This document shows positions 42,537-51,147 of a DNA stretch of 64,000 nt, in pieces. Location: positions 1 through 64,000 of the forward strand of contig UQXL01000009.1 in NCBI GenBank assembly GCA_900545135.1, written 5' to 3'. Both the position numbers and the translations under genes were made by a program. Each line of letters begins with the position of its first letter. Positions within the stretch are counted from its first letter, which is position 1. The notes under the pieces were generated by a model. The model was not told the origin of the DNA. It saw only the letters and a program-made list of their open reading frames with translations, and searched no databases. This stretch comes from an uncultured Eubacteriales bacterium. GTDB taxonomy: Bacteria; Bacillota; Clostridia; Peptostreptococcales; Anaerovoracaceae.

Positions 42537-42839
42537 ATGGCAAGAAAAGGCGATTGGGTAAGAATCCATAATGTGGTTTTGAAAGCAGATGAAAGAACCG
42601 CGAAAATTCCCGACGATACTAGAGAATGCGATCTTGAAATGTGGGTGAAAGGCTGTCTGGTAGAAGACGCTGCGCAGATCGGAGACATTGTGACGGTGGA
42701 GACTGCTGTAGGAAGACTGCAGAGAGGTGTTCTGGCAGAAGAAAACCCTCATTATACTCACAGTTACGGAGAATTCGTCCCTGAAATCATTGAAATCGAT
42801 AAGAAACTGAGAAAGATAATGGCAGGAGGTGAAAAATAA
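42537..42839 (+). CDS. ortA: OrtA, 2-amino-4-ketopentanoate thiolase alpha subunit
   Basis: This is a 100-residue small subunit of the PLP-dependent thiolase that splits 2-amino-4-ketopentanoate with CoA to acetyl-CoA and alanine. The family opening GDWVRIHNVVL and the tail YGEFVPEIIEIDKKLR are clear. GGAGAGG precedes the ATG. The stop overlaps ortB by one base. In the ornithine route ortAB goes with D-ornithine aminomutase and diaminopentanoate dehydrogenase. None of those is here, and instead a glycyl-radical enzyme is nearby. Confidence 0.9.
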   Translation: MARKGDWVRIHNVVLKADERTAKIPDDTRECDLEMWVKGCLVEDAAQIGDIVTVETAVGRLQRGVLAEENPHYTHSYGEFVPEIIEIDKKLRKIMAGGEK

Positions 42840-44260
42840 TGGCACTGGCAAAAGACTATAATTCCGTGATGGCAAGATCCGAAGAGATAATGAAGAAAGC
42901 GCTGGGGCTTGACTACAGCCGATTTGAAAGCGGCTCCATAGCGTTCGACTACGAAAAACTGATGAAGGCGCCCGGCTACAGTATCGAGGACGTCATAGAG
43001 ATACAAAAGGAAACAGGTGTAGGAAATACGCCGATGCTGGAGCTTAGAAACATCACGGCTCTTGCAAGAAAATACGCTTCCCCGGGCTGCGGCGCCAGAA
43101 TATTTGTCAAAGATGAGGCGGCCAATCCGTCCGGATCTTTTAAAGACAGAAGAGCTTCCGTGGCCGTGGCTCAGGCGAAGAAGCTGGGGTATGAAGGCGT
43201 CATCGCCGCCACCTCCGGAAACTACGGCGCGGCAGTGGCCTCGCAGGCAGCCATGAGAGGGCTGAAAGCCATCATAGTGCAGGAATGCTACGATTCCAGA
43301 GGCGTAGGACAGCCGGAAATCATTGAAAAAGCCAGAAAGTGCGAAGCCTTGGGAGCAGAGGTCATCCAGCTGACAGTGGGCCCGGAGCTGTTTTACGAGC
43401 ACCTTTCAGTGATGGAAGATACGGGATTCTTCAACGCCTCGCTTTATTCGCCCTTTGGCATGGCGGGAGTTGAGACGCTGGGATATGAGATAGGCAGAGA
43501 GATAAAGGAACTCTGCGGCAAGGCGCCGGCCGCAGCCGTATGTACTTATGCCGGAGGAGGCATGGTTACGGGAGCGGCCAGAGGACTGGCCAAATGCGGG
43601 TGCAGTGATACCAAAATAATCGGCGCGTCCATAGATTTAACAGGTCTGCACATGGCTTCCGATATACAGTTCAATAAGAAATCATGCACCACAGGCCATA
43701 CAGGCTTTGGCATACCGCATGCCATGAACCCTGACAGCGGAGACATTCCAAGGAGCGCCGCCCGTCCGCTCAGGTATATGGACCGTTATGTTACCATCAC
43801 CCAGGGAGAGGTGATGTACATGACGGAAATGCTGGCCATACTCGAAGGCCTCGAGAGAGGACCTGCCGGTAATACCGCCTTGGCATGCGCTTTTGCACTG
43901 GCGCGGCTCATGCCTAAGGATGAAATAATAGTAGTCACCGAGACAGAATATACCGGCGCGGGAAAGCACATTCAGCCGCAGCTTTCTTTCGCCAGAGAAA
44001 ACGGTATTGAGATTAAATTCGGCAACCCGGCCGTCGAAGACATACCCGGTAAAAATATAATACTGCCGGAGGAGCCGGGACTGTTCAGATGCAAAGATGC
44101 AGATCTCGACCATATGAGAAGGAATATGATTAAGAGATCCGCGCTCCGCGCCGGCGGCAAGGAACCTACGCAGGAAGATCTGGAATTTCTGGCGGCAGAC
44201 ACCAAGACAGACGCGAGCTTCGTCAAGAGTGTCCTGGCAGAAGCCGGATTGATGAAATAA
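42839..44260 (+). CDS. ortB: OrtB, 2-amino-4-ketopentanoate thiolase beta (PLP) subunit
   Basis: This is a fold-II PLP enzyme of 473 residues related to threonine synthase. The PLP-lysine motif NPSGSFKDRRAS, the phosphate loop ATSGNYGAAVA and a later glycine-rich segment CTYAGGGMVTGAA are visible. With OrtA it performs the CoA-dependent cleavage of 2-amino-4-ketopentanoate. The start overlaps the ortA stop, with GGAGGTGAAA in place. A terminator follows at 44292. Confidence 0.92.
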   Translation: MALAKDYNSVMARSEEIMKKALGLDYSRFESGSIAFDYEKLMKAPGYSIEDVIEIQKETGVGNTPMLELRNITALARKYASPGCGARIFVKDEAANPSGSFKDRRASVAVAQAKKLGYEGVIAATSGNYGAAVASQAAMRGLKAIIVQECYDSRGVGQPEIIEKARKCEALGAEVIQLTVGPELFYEHLSVMEDTGFFNASLYSPFGMAGVETLGYEIGREIKELCGKAPAAAVCTYAGGGMVTGAARGLAKCGCSDTKIIGASIDLTGLHMASDIQFNKKSCTTGHTGFGIPHAMNPDSGDIPRSAARPLRYMDRYVTITQGEVMYMTEMLAILEGLERGPAGNTALACAFALARLMPKDEIIVVTETEYTGAGKHIQPQLSFARENGIEIKFGNPAVEDIPGKNIILPEEPGLFRCKDADLDHMRRNMIKRSALRAGGKEPTQEDLEFLAADTKTDASFVKSVLAEAGLMK

Positions 44261-44291
44261 CAGAATATATGCTGGAAATCAGCTTGAACAG

Positions 44292-44323
44292 CGGAGGGAG
44301 AAGAGTTTCTTCCTCCGTTTTTT
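44292..44323 (+). terminator. Terminator after ortB
   Basis: CGGAGG (44292-44297) pairs with CCTCCG (44312-44317), the inner GAAGA/TCTTC pairing extends the stem, and a six-T run follows. Confidence 0.85.
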
Positions 44324-44737
44324 GTTTTCTGCTTCGCTGTTTTTTGCTGTGAAACACAGAATTTGGGCAGCGAAATCTTGTCAAGTGTAAAGATGATTAC
44401 ACATAGCGGCCGCCTTTTCCGTATAAAAATTTATACTTAGACCGGATGTGTCAGCATAGAGGTACAAAAATCGCCGAAAAAGAGTATAAAAAAATACACA
44501 CCGCCACGAATCCCATGCTTTTTTATCGGAATAAAGCGAAAAAATCCGTCCAATTTTTCGGACAAAACTCCGTTGACAGAGAGCAGACAGCGTCGCAGAC
44601 TGCAGCATATTTTGGCATGTAAATTGCAAAAATTTATTTTTAATTATTCATGGAGGCGCCGTCTTTCATGGATAACGGTATGATTTGCGCAAATTATTGG
44701 ACAAAACTCTGATTATTGTAAAAAGGAGGACAAATTT
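44324..44737. other. Regulatory region upstream of the symporter operon
   Basis: This stretch of over 400 bases has no gene. It contains a 16-base perfect palindrome GTATAAAAATTTATAC (44421-44436) and a related GTATAAAAAAATAC (44484-44497), both upstream of the sigma-54 promoter at 44613. Two copies of GGACAAAACTC (near 44564 and 44700) are also present. The palindromes are candidate enhancer sites for the sigma-54 activator. Confidence 0.5.
44613..44628 (+). promoter_or_regulatory. Sigma-54 (-24/-12) promoter of the symporter/SDR operon
   Basis: TGGCAT-GTAAA-TTGCA with correct GG to GC spacing, 110 bases before the 52-residue gene. Confidence 0.8.
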
Positions 44738-44896
44738 ATGCAGACCTGGTTGATAATGATGGGCCTACAGATGATCATATTCGTTATATGCGGTGTGTGG
44801 GTCGGTATATGGATGCATAGGAGCAATGATGAATACGATGATGCGCTTGACAGGCTGACTCAGGCCAATATTGAAGCGGCGAAAAACGAACAGTGA
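44738..44896 (+). CDS. 52-residue single-helix membrane peptide preceding the symporter
   Basis: This is a short gene with an excellent AAAAGGAGGAC Shine-Dalgarno site. The peptide has one transmembrane helix (about residues 4-26, MMGLQMIIFVICGVWVGIW) and a charged helical tail (DEYDDALDRLTQANIEAAK). It is 29 bases before the sodium/solute symporter gene and behind the same sigma-54 promoter. It may be a small accessory subunit of that transporter, by analogy with other SSS-family carriers that have a small partner. The family is not recognised. Confidence 0.75.
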   Translation: MQTWLIMMGLQMIIFVICGVWVGIWMHRSNDEYDDALDRLTQANIEAAKNEQ

Positions 44897-44925
44897 GAGG
44901 ATTTTTAAAGGAGGTGAAATAAATA

Positions 44926-46470
44926 ATGAATACTACAGTAGGCATGATATGCTTTTGTATATTTCTAGTCTTTTTAATAGGCGTTTCAATATGGTCCGCC
45001 CAGCAGAATAAAAAAGGCAAGACCGGAGCGGACAGAGAATATTTTCTTGGCGGAAATACAACGCCGCTGATCGTTCTGGCTGTATCCTACTGCGCGTCGG
45101 CAGTAAGCGCAGGTTCGTTCATGGGAGACCCGGGAATGATGTCTGTCGTTGGATGGCCGTATTATTGGATTGCAATATTTGCTGTTCCTGGGCTGGTAAT
45201 ACCGGGAATATATGTAATACGCAAAATGAGGCTGCAGTCTGACCGTTACGGAAGCATGACGATTAACGAGTATGCGGGACATCGCTTCAATTCGCCGGGC
45301 TTAAAGCTTTATCTTTCATTCATAATTGTTTTGTGTTATTTATTTATGATGGTTTCCCAGTTCAAAGCTGCGGCCATACTGCTGGAGATGTTCACTGGAC
45401 TCGATTTTACCGTTGGACTCATAGTTATGTGCGTAGTATGTTTAGTATATGTTAACATAGGCGGGCTGAGATCGGTAGCATGGACGGACTTCGTTCAGGG
45501 TCTTATCATGTGCCTCATGTGCATAGTGGTAGTAGCTACGGCTCTCAGTGCTATAGGAGGATTCTCGGGACTCAACGATGCTATTGAAGCTACAAATCCT
45601 GATATGAACCTTATAGTTCAGCCGGTGGAAGAGGGCGCTGATGTTCCGGGCTTATACGGCGTCATCGGAGCTTTCGTATTCGGATTCTGCGTTTACTTTG
45701 CACAGCCTCACATAGCGGCCCGCTTCATGGCTCTGCCTGACGTGAACAGAAAGAGCATAGGAAGATTCCTCATAGTATCCCTTGTATGCGGTTGGTTATT
45801 TAACCTCATGTTCATCGTAGGCCCTATAGGCAGGATGCTCTATCCTGATGCCGATGGAGACTACATGACAGTTACTTTCGTAACGGAGCAGTTCCCGTCT
45901 GTAATCGCTTCAATACTCATGCTGGGATTCTTCTCCGCAGTAATCTCGACGGCCACATCTATTCTGCTGGTAGCCGGACAGAGCGTGGGACGTGATATTT
46001 ATGGTCAGATATGTCATAAGACTGCTACTCCTGAAAAGCAGGTCAGAGTTACGCAGATAGGCACCACTGTGATCATAGCTTTAGTACTGGTATTTAACTT
46101 GATTGACCCTCCTGAATTCCTGCAGCTCTTCATTTACATGGGAATGTCAGGTATAGGCAGCGCATGCTTCTGTCCTCTTGTAATAGGAACTATGTGGAAG
46201 AAATCCTCAAAAGAAGGGGCTTGGGCCAGTGCCATAGCAGGCCCTGTGGGATACCTGGTACATTCTCAGATCCTCGGCCAGGGATGGCTGTGGTGCATGG
46301 GCGTCTGCTGCATCTGGTCTATAGTTGCCTTCTTTGTCGTTACATTCATAAGAAATGCGGTCAAGGGAACTGACCCGGTACTGGAAGAACTGTGGAATCC
46401 TCTTGGCGGTAAAGTAGACTTTGAAGCGCTGAACAGAGAACTGAAGGCAAAGAAACAAAAGGCTTCATAA
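44926..46470 (+). CDS. Sodium:solute symporter (SSS family), probable hydroxyproline importer
   Basis: This 514-residue transporter of the SSS/PutP-like family has about 13 transmembrane helices. Conserved regions include REYFLGGNTTPLIVLAVSY, VNIGGLRSVAWTDFVQGLIM and GFFSAVISTATSILLVAGQS, the last bearing the Na+-site Ser/Thr residues. AAAGGAGGTG precedes the start. Its place in a sigma-54-controlled operon with hydroxyproline catabolism genes points to Na+-driven uptake of 4-hydroxyproline or a related imino acid. The substrate is inference. Confidence 0.88.
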   Translation: MNTTVGMICFCIFLVFLIGVSIWSAQQNKKGKTGADREYFLGGNTTPLIVLAVSYCASAVSAGSFMGDPGMMSVVGWPYYWIAIFAVPGLVIPGIYVIRKMRLQSDRYGSMTINEYAGHRFNSPGLKLYLSFIIVLCYLFMMVSQFKAAAILLEMFTGLDFTVGLIVMCVVCLVYVNIGGLRSVAWTDFVQGLIMCLMCIVVVATALSAIGGFSGLNDAIEATNPDMNLIVQPVEEGADVPGLYGVIGAFVFGFCVYFAQPHIAARFMALPDVNRKSIGRFLIVSLVCGWLFNLMFIVGPIGRMLYPDADGDYMTVTFVTEQFPSVIASILMLGFFSAVISTATSILLVAGQSVGRDIYGQICHKTATPEKQVRVTQIGTTVIIALVLVFNLIDPPEFLQLFIYMGMSGIGSACFCPLVIGTMWKKSSKEGAWASAIAGPVGYLVHSQILGQGWLWCMGVCCIWSIVAFFVVTFIRNAVKGTDPVLEELWNPLGGKVDFEALNRELKAKKQKAS

Positions 46471-46512
46471 CAGTATAAGAAAACAAGGCGAGGAATTTTT
46501 AAGGAGAAGAAA

Positions 46513-47253
46513 ATGTTGCTGGAAAACAAAAGAGTGCTCATTACAGGCGCCGGACGGGGCATAGGCAGACAGACGGCCATAGATATGGCCAAAGAAGGAG
46601 CCGTGATACTGGGAGCGGCGCTTACTCAGAAAAATCTGGACGATATGGCAAGTGAAGTGCATAGTATGGGAGGAACGGTATATACAGAAATTATGGATAT
46701 AGCCGATTATGAAGACTCTCTGAAGGCAGTCGATTCTCTGGCGGCAAAAGCCGGGGGAATAGACATACTGGTTAACTGTGCAGGAATATTCGAAGAAGCC
46801 TTTTTCATGGATATGACTCCCGAACAGTGGCACAGGACTATTGCCGTCGACTTGGACGGGGTGTATAATGTTACCCGCGCGGCTATGCCTTATATAATAG
46901 AAGCCAAAGGCTCCGTGGTCAGCGTAACTTCTCAGGACGCTTTCTACGGCTGTCCGGGATACAGCCATTACAGCGCAGCTAAAGCTGCTGTGGTGGGACT
47001 TACAAGGACTCTCGCCCGTGAGCTTGGCTCATATGGAGTGCGCCTTAACTGCGTAGCTCCGGGAATCACAGAGACAGAAATGACGAAAGACAGAATTGTA
47101 ACAGGCAGGGAAGCCTATTTAGAAAAGCTTCCCGTCGGGCATATCGGCCAGCCGGAAGAAATATCAAGCGTCATAATGTTTTTGGCATCTGAAAAGGCCA
47201 GCTACATAACGGGACAGGTGCTCCACCCTAACGGCGGTATGTATCTGGGTTGA
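46513..47253 (+). CDS. SDR-family oxidoreductase in hydroxyproline cluster
   Basis: This 246-residue classical short-chain dehydrogenase has the nucleotide motif TGAGRGIG, NCAG, the catalytic SYSHYSAAK-type Tyr and Lys (GYSHYSAAKAA), and a C-terminal GQVLHPNGG. It follows the symporter by 42 bases and ends at the terminator at 47374. The published HplG route needs no dehydrogenase, so its role is open: oxidation of another hydroxyproline isomer, or handling of a keto intermediate. FabG-like annotation is likely to be misleading here. Confidence 0.85.
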   Translation: MLLENKRVLITGAGRGIGRQTAIDMAKEGAVILGAALTQKNLDDMASEVHSMGGTVYTEIMDIADYEDSLKAVDSLAAKAGGIDILVNCAGIFEEAFFMDMTPEQWHRTIAVDLDGVYNVTRAAMPYIIEAKGSVVSVTSQDAFYGCPGYSHYSAAKAAVVGLTRTLARELGSYGVRLNCVAPGITETEMTKDRIVTGREAYLEKLPVGHIGQPEEISSVIMFLASEKASYITGQVLHPNGGMYLG

Positions 47254-47373
47254 TTGAGTTTGGATTGAGACCGGCGCCCAGCCGCTCTGATGGTGCGGCG
47301 GGCATCGGCAGCGGTGTGTAGAGTTTTACACAAAATCGAAAACGTATGTATATAAAAAATTTCACACCGGGAC

Positions 47374-47407
47374 ACGGCTGATGAGAGAAATCTCATCAGC
47401 CGTTTTT
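47374..47407 (+). terminator. Terminator after SDR gene
   Basis: ACGGCTGATGAGA (47374-47386) pairs with TCTCATCAGCCGT (47391-47403), followed by TTTTT. Confidence 0.9.
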
Positions 47408-47536
47408 AATGTCCGGCGGGCTGAAATTTGCAAGAACTTTCCGCCAGCCGTAAAAACCTTGAAATTTCAAAGCTTAGTACAGATATGCCATAAGCTGCAT
47501 AAAGTGGATTCTTTATTTTATTTCCTGGAGAAAACG

Positions 47537-47552
47537 TGGCATGGTATTTGCT
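47537..47552 (+). promoter_or_regulatory. Sigma-54 (-24/-12) promoter of the glycyl-radical operon
   Basis: TGGCAT-GGTAT-TTGCT with correct spacing, about 62 bases before the activase start. It is the fourth such promoter in the cluster. Confidence 0.82.
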
Positions 47553-47613
47553 TATAGATAAAAATGAAAGCAAAATGAACACGAAGCAAAACACCTGAAG
47601 AGGAGAGATGTCT

Positions 47614-48540
47614 ATGATATTCAATATACAAAAATGTTCTATCCATGACGGCGACGGACTGCGGACGCTGGTATTTTTCAAAGGATGTCCGCTCAGATGT
47701 CCCTGGTGCGCCAATCCGGAATCTCAGTCATACAGCCTTGAGATAACGGAATACCCGTCAAAATGCATTGGCTGCGGCATGTGCATTAAAAATTGCCCCA
47801 ACGCAGCTATAGGAAAAGACGGACATATCGACAGAACCCTCTGCCCTGCTGAATGTACGCAGTGCACTGACATATGCTACGCCGAAGCGAAAAAACTTGT
47901 TGGAAAGGATTATACGATAGATGAGCTGTTCCATGAGATAAATAAAGACAAGATTTTTTATAACATAAAAGGCGGAGGAGTGACCTTTTCCGGAGGGGAG
48001 CCTCTCACCTACGGCAGGTATCTTGAGCAGATCGCGAGAAAATGCAAGCAGAACCGCATAGATGTATGCGTGGAAAGCTGCGGCTACAGTTGCTTCGACA
48101 ATTTCAAAGACGCGCTGCCATACATAGACCACATGTTCATGGACATAAAAGTTTTTGACAGCGAAGAACACCGCAGGATAACAGGCGGAGGCAATGAGAT
48201 GATACTGGATAACATAAAGCGTATATCCGGCCTCGGCATACCTCTTACCATCAGAACTCCCATAGTACCCGGCTACACCGATTCTGCGGAAAACATTGAA
48301 AAAATCGCCGAGTTTGTGGTCACACTGCCGACGGTCAGCGAATATGAACTGCTGAGATATCATAATTTCGGCGAGTCCAAGTATGAGGCGCTGGGAAAGA
48401 AGTACGCGCTCAAGGGTCTCAAGCCGCCGTCAGATGAGGAGATGCTCAGACTTACAGAGATAGCCAATAATATTTTAAATAAATACGGCAAATACAGCTT
48501 TTATATGAAGGACAACAAAAAGGAGGGTATAAAATGTTGA
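47614..48540 (+). CDS. Glycyl-radical enzyme activating protein (radical SAM)
   Basis: This 308-residue activase installs the glycyl radical in the downstream enzyme. It has the radical-SAM CxxxCxxC motif within GCPLRCPWC and two ferredoxin-like Cys clusters (CIGCGMCIKNCP; CTQCTDICY), as in the PFL/B12-independent dehydratase activase family. ATG 47614 is preferred to ATG 47608, because AGGAG at 47601-47605 is eight bases away from the former and only two from the latter. The stop overlaps the glycyl-radical enzyme start. By context it is the HplG activase. Confidence 0.92.
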   Translation: MIFNIQKCSIHDGDGLRTLVFFKGCPLRCPWCANPESQSYSLEITEYPSKCIGCGMCIKNCPNAAIGKDGHIDRTLCPAECTQCTDICYAEAKKLVGKDYTIDELFHEINKDKIFYNIKGGGVTFSGGEPLTYGRYLEQIARKCKQNRIDVCVESCGYSCFDNFKDALPYIDHMFMDIKVFDSEEHRRITGGGNEMILDNIKRISGLGIPLTIRTPIVPGYTDSAENIEKIAEFVVTLPTVSEYELLRYHNFGESKYEALGKKYALKGLKPPSDEEMLRLTEIANNILNKYGKYSFYMKDNKKEGIKC

Positions 48541-50891
48541 CAGAAAGAATCATAAGACTTAATGATAAGGTTCGCAATACGGAGCCTACCATCGATCTGG
48601 ACAGAGCCAGGCTGATGACTGAGTTTTACAGCCAGCCTTCGATGGAAAACTATGTACTGAGAAGAGCCAAAGCTTTCAGGCATTTTCTGGAGAACAAAAA
48701 GATCTTCATCGACCCGGATTCACAGCTTGCAGGGCATGCGGGAGACTGTATCCAGGCGGTTCCTCTGCATCCGGACGTAACGAAATGGCTGTACGACGAC
48801 TTTGACACTCTGGACAAGAGAGTTTCGGATCATATCCATTTTAGAAGTGAAGAAGAAAAGGAAGAGCTGCGGCAGATAGTCGAAAAATGGCACGGCAATA
48901 CTTTCGGTGACTTTGCTTCAGACCTGGAGGACCCCGACGTCAAGGACATGCTGGACGCGCTGGTGTTCACCCACGGTGTTTCCAACCAGTCGACCATGAA
49001 CCATTCTCCTGACTACGACAACTTGATAAAGCGCGGCTACAGATATTATATCGACGAATGTAAGGAGAAACTCTCAAAGCATGTGTGCAGGGACGTCTAC
49101 GACATGGAGCAGAGAATCAACTGGGAGGCCATGATCATCGTGATGGAGGCCATCATCAGCTTTGCACACCGTTATGCCGACTTGGCGGAGAAACAGGCCG
49201 CAGAGTGTAAGGACGAAAAGAGAAGACAGGAGCTCCTCACCATGGCGGAAAACTGCAGGACAGTGCCGGAGTTCGCACCTAAGACATTCATGCAGGGCGC
49301 TCAGCTGGTATGGTTCACCCATCTGGCCATCGTGCTGGAAGCTGTAGGCGGAGACCACTGCCTTGGCCGTTTCGACCAGTACATGTATCCGTTTTTCGAG
49401 AAAGAAACTAAAGAAGGAAAGAACGAAGAATATTTCGCTGAAATCATTCACGAGTTCAAGCTGAAAATCGCGGAGCTTTGGAATATCCGTCAGTATAAGG
49501 AATCCATCGCCGTTCCCGGCTGTCCGCTCTGGATGCATGTGATGCTGGGCGGCGTCAAGGAAAACGGAAAAGACGCCTGCAACGAGCTGACCAACGTATT
49601 CCTCAGATGCCTTCTTGACCTGCAGACCGACGAGCCGTGCATTTCTTTCCGCTACCATCCTAATGTAAACGAAGAGACTCTCAGACTGGCCATCAAAGCG
49701 GCGAGAGATACAGGAGGACATCCGGCATTTTTCAACGATTCGGCGGCTATAACCTATCTGCTCAGCCTGGGCTTTACCCTTAAGGAAGCCCGCAACTGGG
49801 GAATCTGCGGCTGCATAGAGCCTATCGTCTTAGGTATTACAGATTTGCAGACTAATTCAGGTAATTTCAATGTGAATAAAATTCTGGAAATCATGCTGCA
49901 CAACGGATATGACCCTGTTTCCAAAAAACAGCTGGGAATCAAGACAGGCGACCCGAGAGACTTTAAATGCATAGAAGATGTGATGAAGGCTTATGAGGCT
50001 CAGCAGGATTTCTTCATAGACAGATTCATCGATATGGCCAACACTACTTTTGCGGGACACGCATTCACTTTCCCGACGATAACGGCTTCATGTTTTTCCG
50101 GGGGCTGCATAGAAAAGGGCAAGATGCTGCAGCATAAAGGCTCAGATCATCATTACACGACGATTGCGATAGCCAGCATGGCCAACCTCATAGACTCATT
50201 TGCGGCTATGGAGGAATGCGTTTTCAATAAGAAGTATCTGTCAATGGCGGAGCTGATCGATCTGCTGGACACCAATTTCGAGGGCAAGGAAGAAATGCGC
50301 CAGCTTTTGATAAATAAAGCTCCTAAGTTCGGAAATAACATCGAGCAGGCGGACAAATACGGCGAATGGTTCATCGATTCCATAGACAGATCCATGAAGA
50401 GGTATAAGGACGCCTATGGCGGCCAGTGGACCAGCCTGCACGCTACAGTGGTTTACAATGTAGCGATGGGTAAAACCGTCGGAGCAACTCCTGACGGCAG
50501 ACTGGCATTTACGGCCTTGTCAGACAACGCTTCGCCGATGATAGGCATGGACGTTAACGGACCTACGGCAGTGGTCAATTCACTGGCTGCATGCGATGAA
50601 CAGGTTCCTCAAAGCGGCATGCTTCTCAACCAGAGATTCGACCCTACCATCGCGGCAGGAGAGAAAGGCATCGACATCATAGAAACAGTTTTCCGCGCTC
50701 ATTTCGCACAGGGCGGATATCACATACAGATAAACGTACTGGACGATGAAACTCTGCTGGCTTCTCAAAAGGAGCCTGACAAATATAAGAATATCATAGT
50801 CCGCGTGGCCGGATATTCGGCGTACTTCGTGGAGCTGGGCAAGGAAATTCAGGACAACATCATTCAGAGAACCATACAAAGAGGGCTTTAA
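48534..50891 (+). CDS. Glycyl-radical enzyme, probable trans-4-hydroxy-D-proline C-N lyase (HplG-like)
   Basis: This is a 785-residue glycyl-radical eliminase. The active-site motif GICGCIE places the thiyl Cys at 427 and the acid/base Glu at 429. The radical Gly is residue 760 in RVAGYSA. Length and motifs fit the hydroxyproline dehydratase HypD/HplG branch. Two context facts favour HplG, which opens the ring of trans-4-hydroxy-D-proline to 2-amino-4-ketopentanoate: OrtAB consumes exactly that product, and no pyrroline-5-carboxylate reductase (needed after HypD) is nearby. GGAGGGTATAAA precedes the start. HypD or another 1,2-eliminase remains possible. Confidence 0.8.
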   Translation: MLTERIIRLNDKVRNTEPTIDLDRARLMTEFYSQPSMENYVLRRAKAFRHFLENKKIFIDPDSQLAGHAGDCIQAVPLHPDVTKWLYDDFDTLDKRVSDHIHFRSEEEKEELRQIVEKWHGNTFGDFASDLEDPDVKDMLDALVFTHGVSNQSTMNHSPDYDNLIKRGYRYYIDECKEKLSKHVCRDVYDMEQRINWEAMIIVMEAIISFAHRYADLAEKQAAECKDEKRRQELLTMAENCRTVPEFAPKTFMQGAQLVWFTHLAIVLEAVGGDHCLGRFDQYMYPFFEKETKEGKNEEYFAEIIHEFKLKIAELWNIRQYKESIAVPGCPLWMHVMLGGVKENGKDACNELTNVFLRCLLDLQTDEPCISFRYHPNVNEETLRLAIKAARDTGGHPAFFNDSAAITYLLSLGFTLKEARNWGICGCIEPIVLGITDLQTNSGNFNVNKILEIMLHNGYDPVSKKQLGIKTGDPRDFKCIEDVMKAYEAQQDFFIDRFIDMANTTFAGHAFTFPTITASCFSGGCIEKGKMLQHKGSDHHYTTIAIASMANLIDSFAAMEECVFNKKYLSMAELIDLLDTNFEGKEEMRQLLINKAPKFGNNIEQADKYGEWFIDSIDRSMKRYKDAYGGQWTSLHATVVYNVAMGKTVGATPDGRLAFTALSDNASPMIGMDVNGPTAVVNSLAACDEQVPQSGMLLNQRFDPTIAAGEKGIDIIETVFRAHFAQGGYHIQINVLDDETLLASQKEPDKYKNIIVRVAGYSAYFVELGKEIQDNIIQRTIQRGL

Positions 50892-50940
50892 TAAAACTGA
50901 GCGGCAGATAATTGAAGCCGGGTCACAGATGATTGAAGCC

Positions 50941-50980
50941 GGGCCGTGGGAAGACGATTCTTTCCGCGGCCCTATTTTTT
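50941..50980 (+). terminator. Terminator after the glycyl-radical enzyme gene
   Basis: The stem GGGCCG...CGGCCC spans 50941-50972 with inner GGAAGA/TCTTTCC pairing, followed by TATTTTTT. Confidence 0.85.
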
Positions 50981-51147
50981 CTGGAAGCTTCAGTGAGAAG
51001 CCTCCGCAAGAAGTCTCCGCGAGAAGTCTTCTCGGATGGATTTTACAGAGCAGCGACTGTGCGAGTTTTAAATTTTCATGTATGATATCCCTAAAACTGG
51101 AAAGAATAAGGATAAAACAAAACAATTTGTGTGATCAGGAGGATAAC

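Noticed and set aside
48534..50891. Annotation as pyruvate formate-lyase
   Set aside because: The active site has CIE with a single catalytic Cys, typical of eliminases, rather than the adjacent Cys-Cys pair of PFL.
50929..51147. N-terminal extension of the lipoprotein frame
   Set aside because: It spans the upstream terminator hairpin and precedes a textbook signal peptide with its own Shine-Dalgarno site at 51148.
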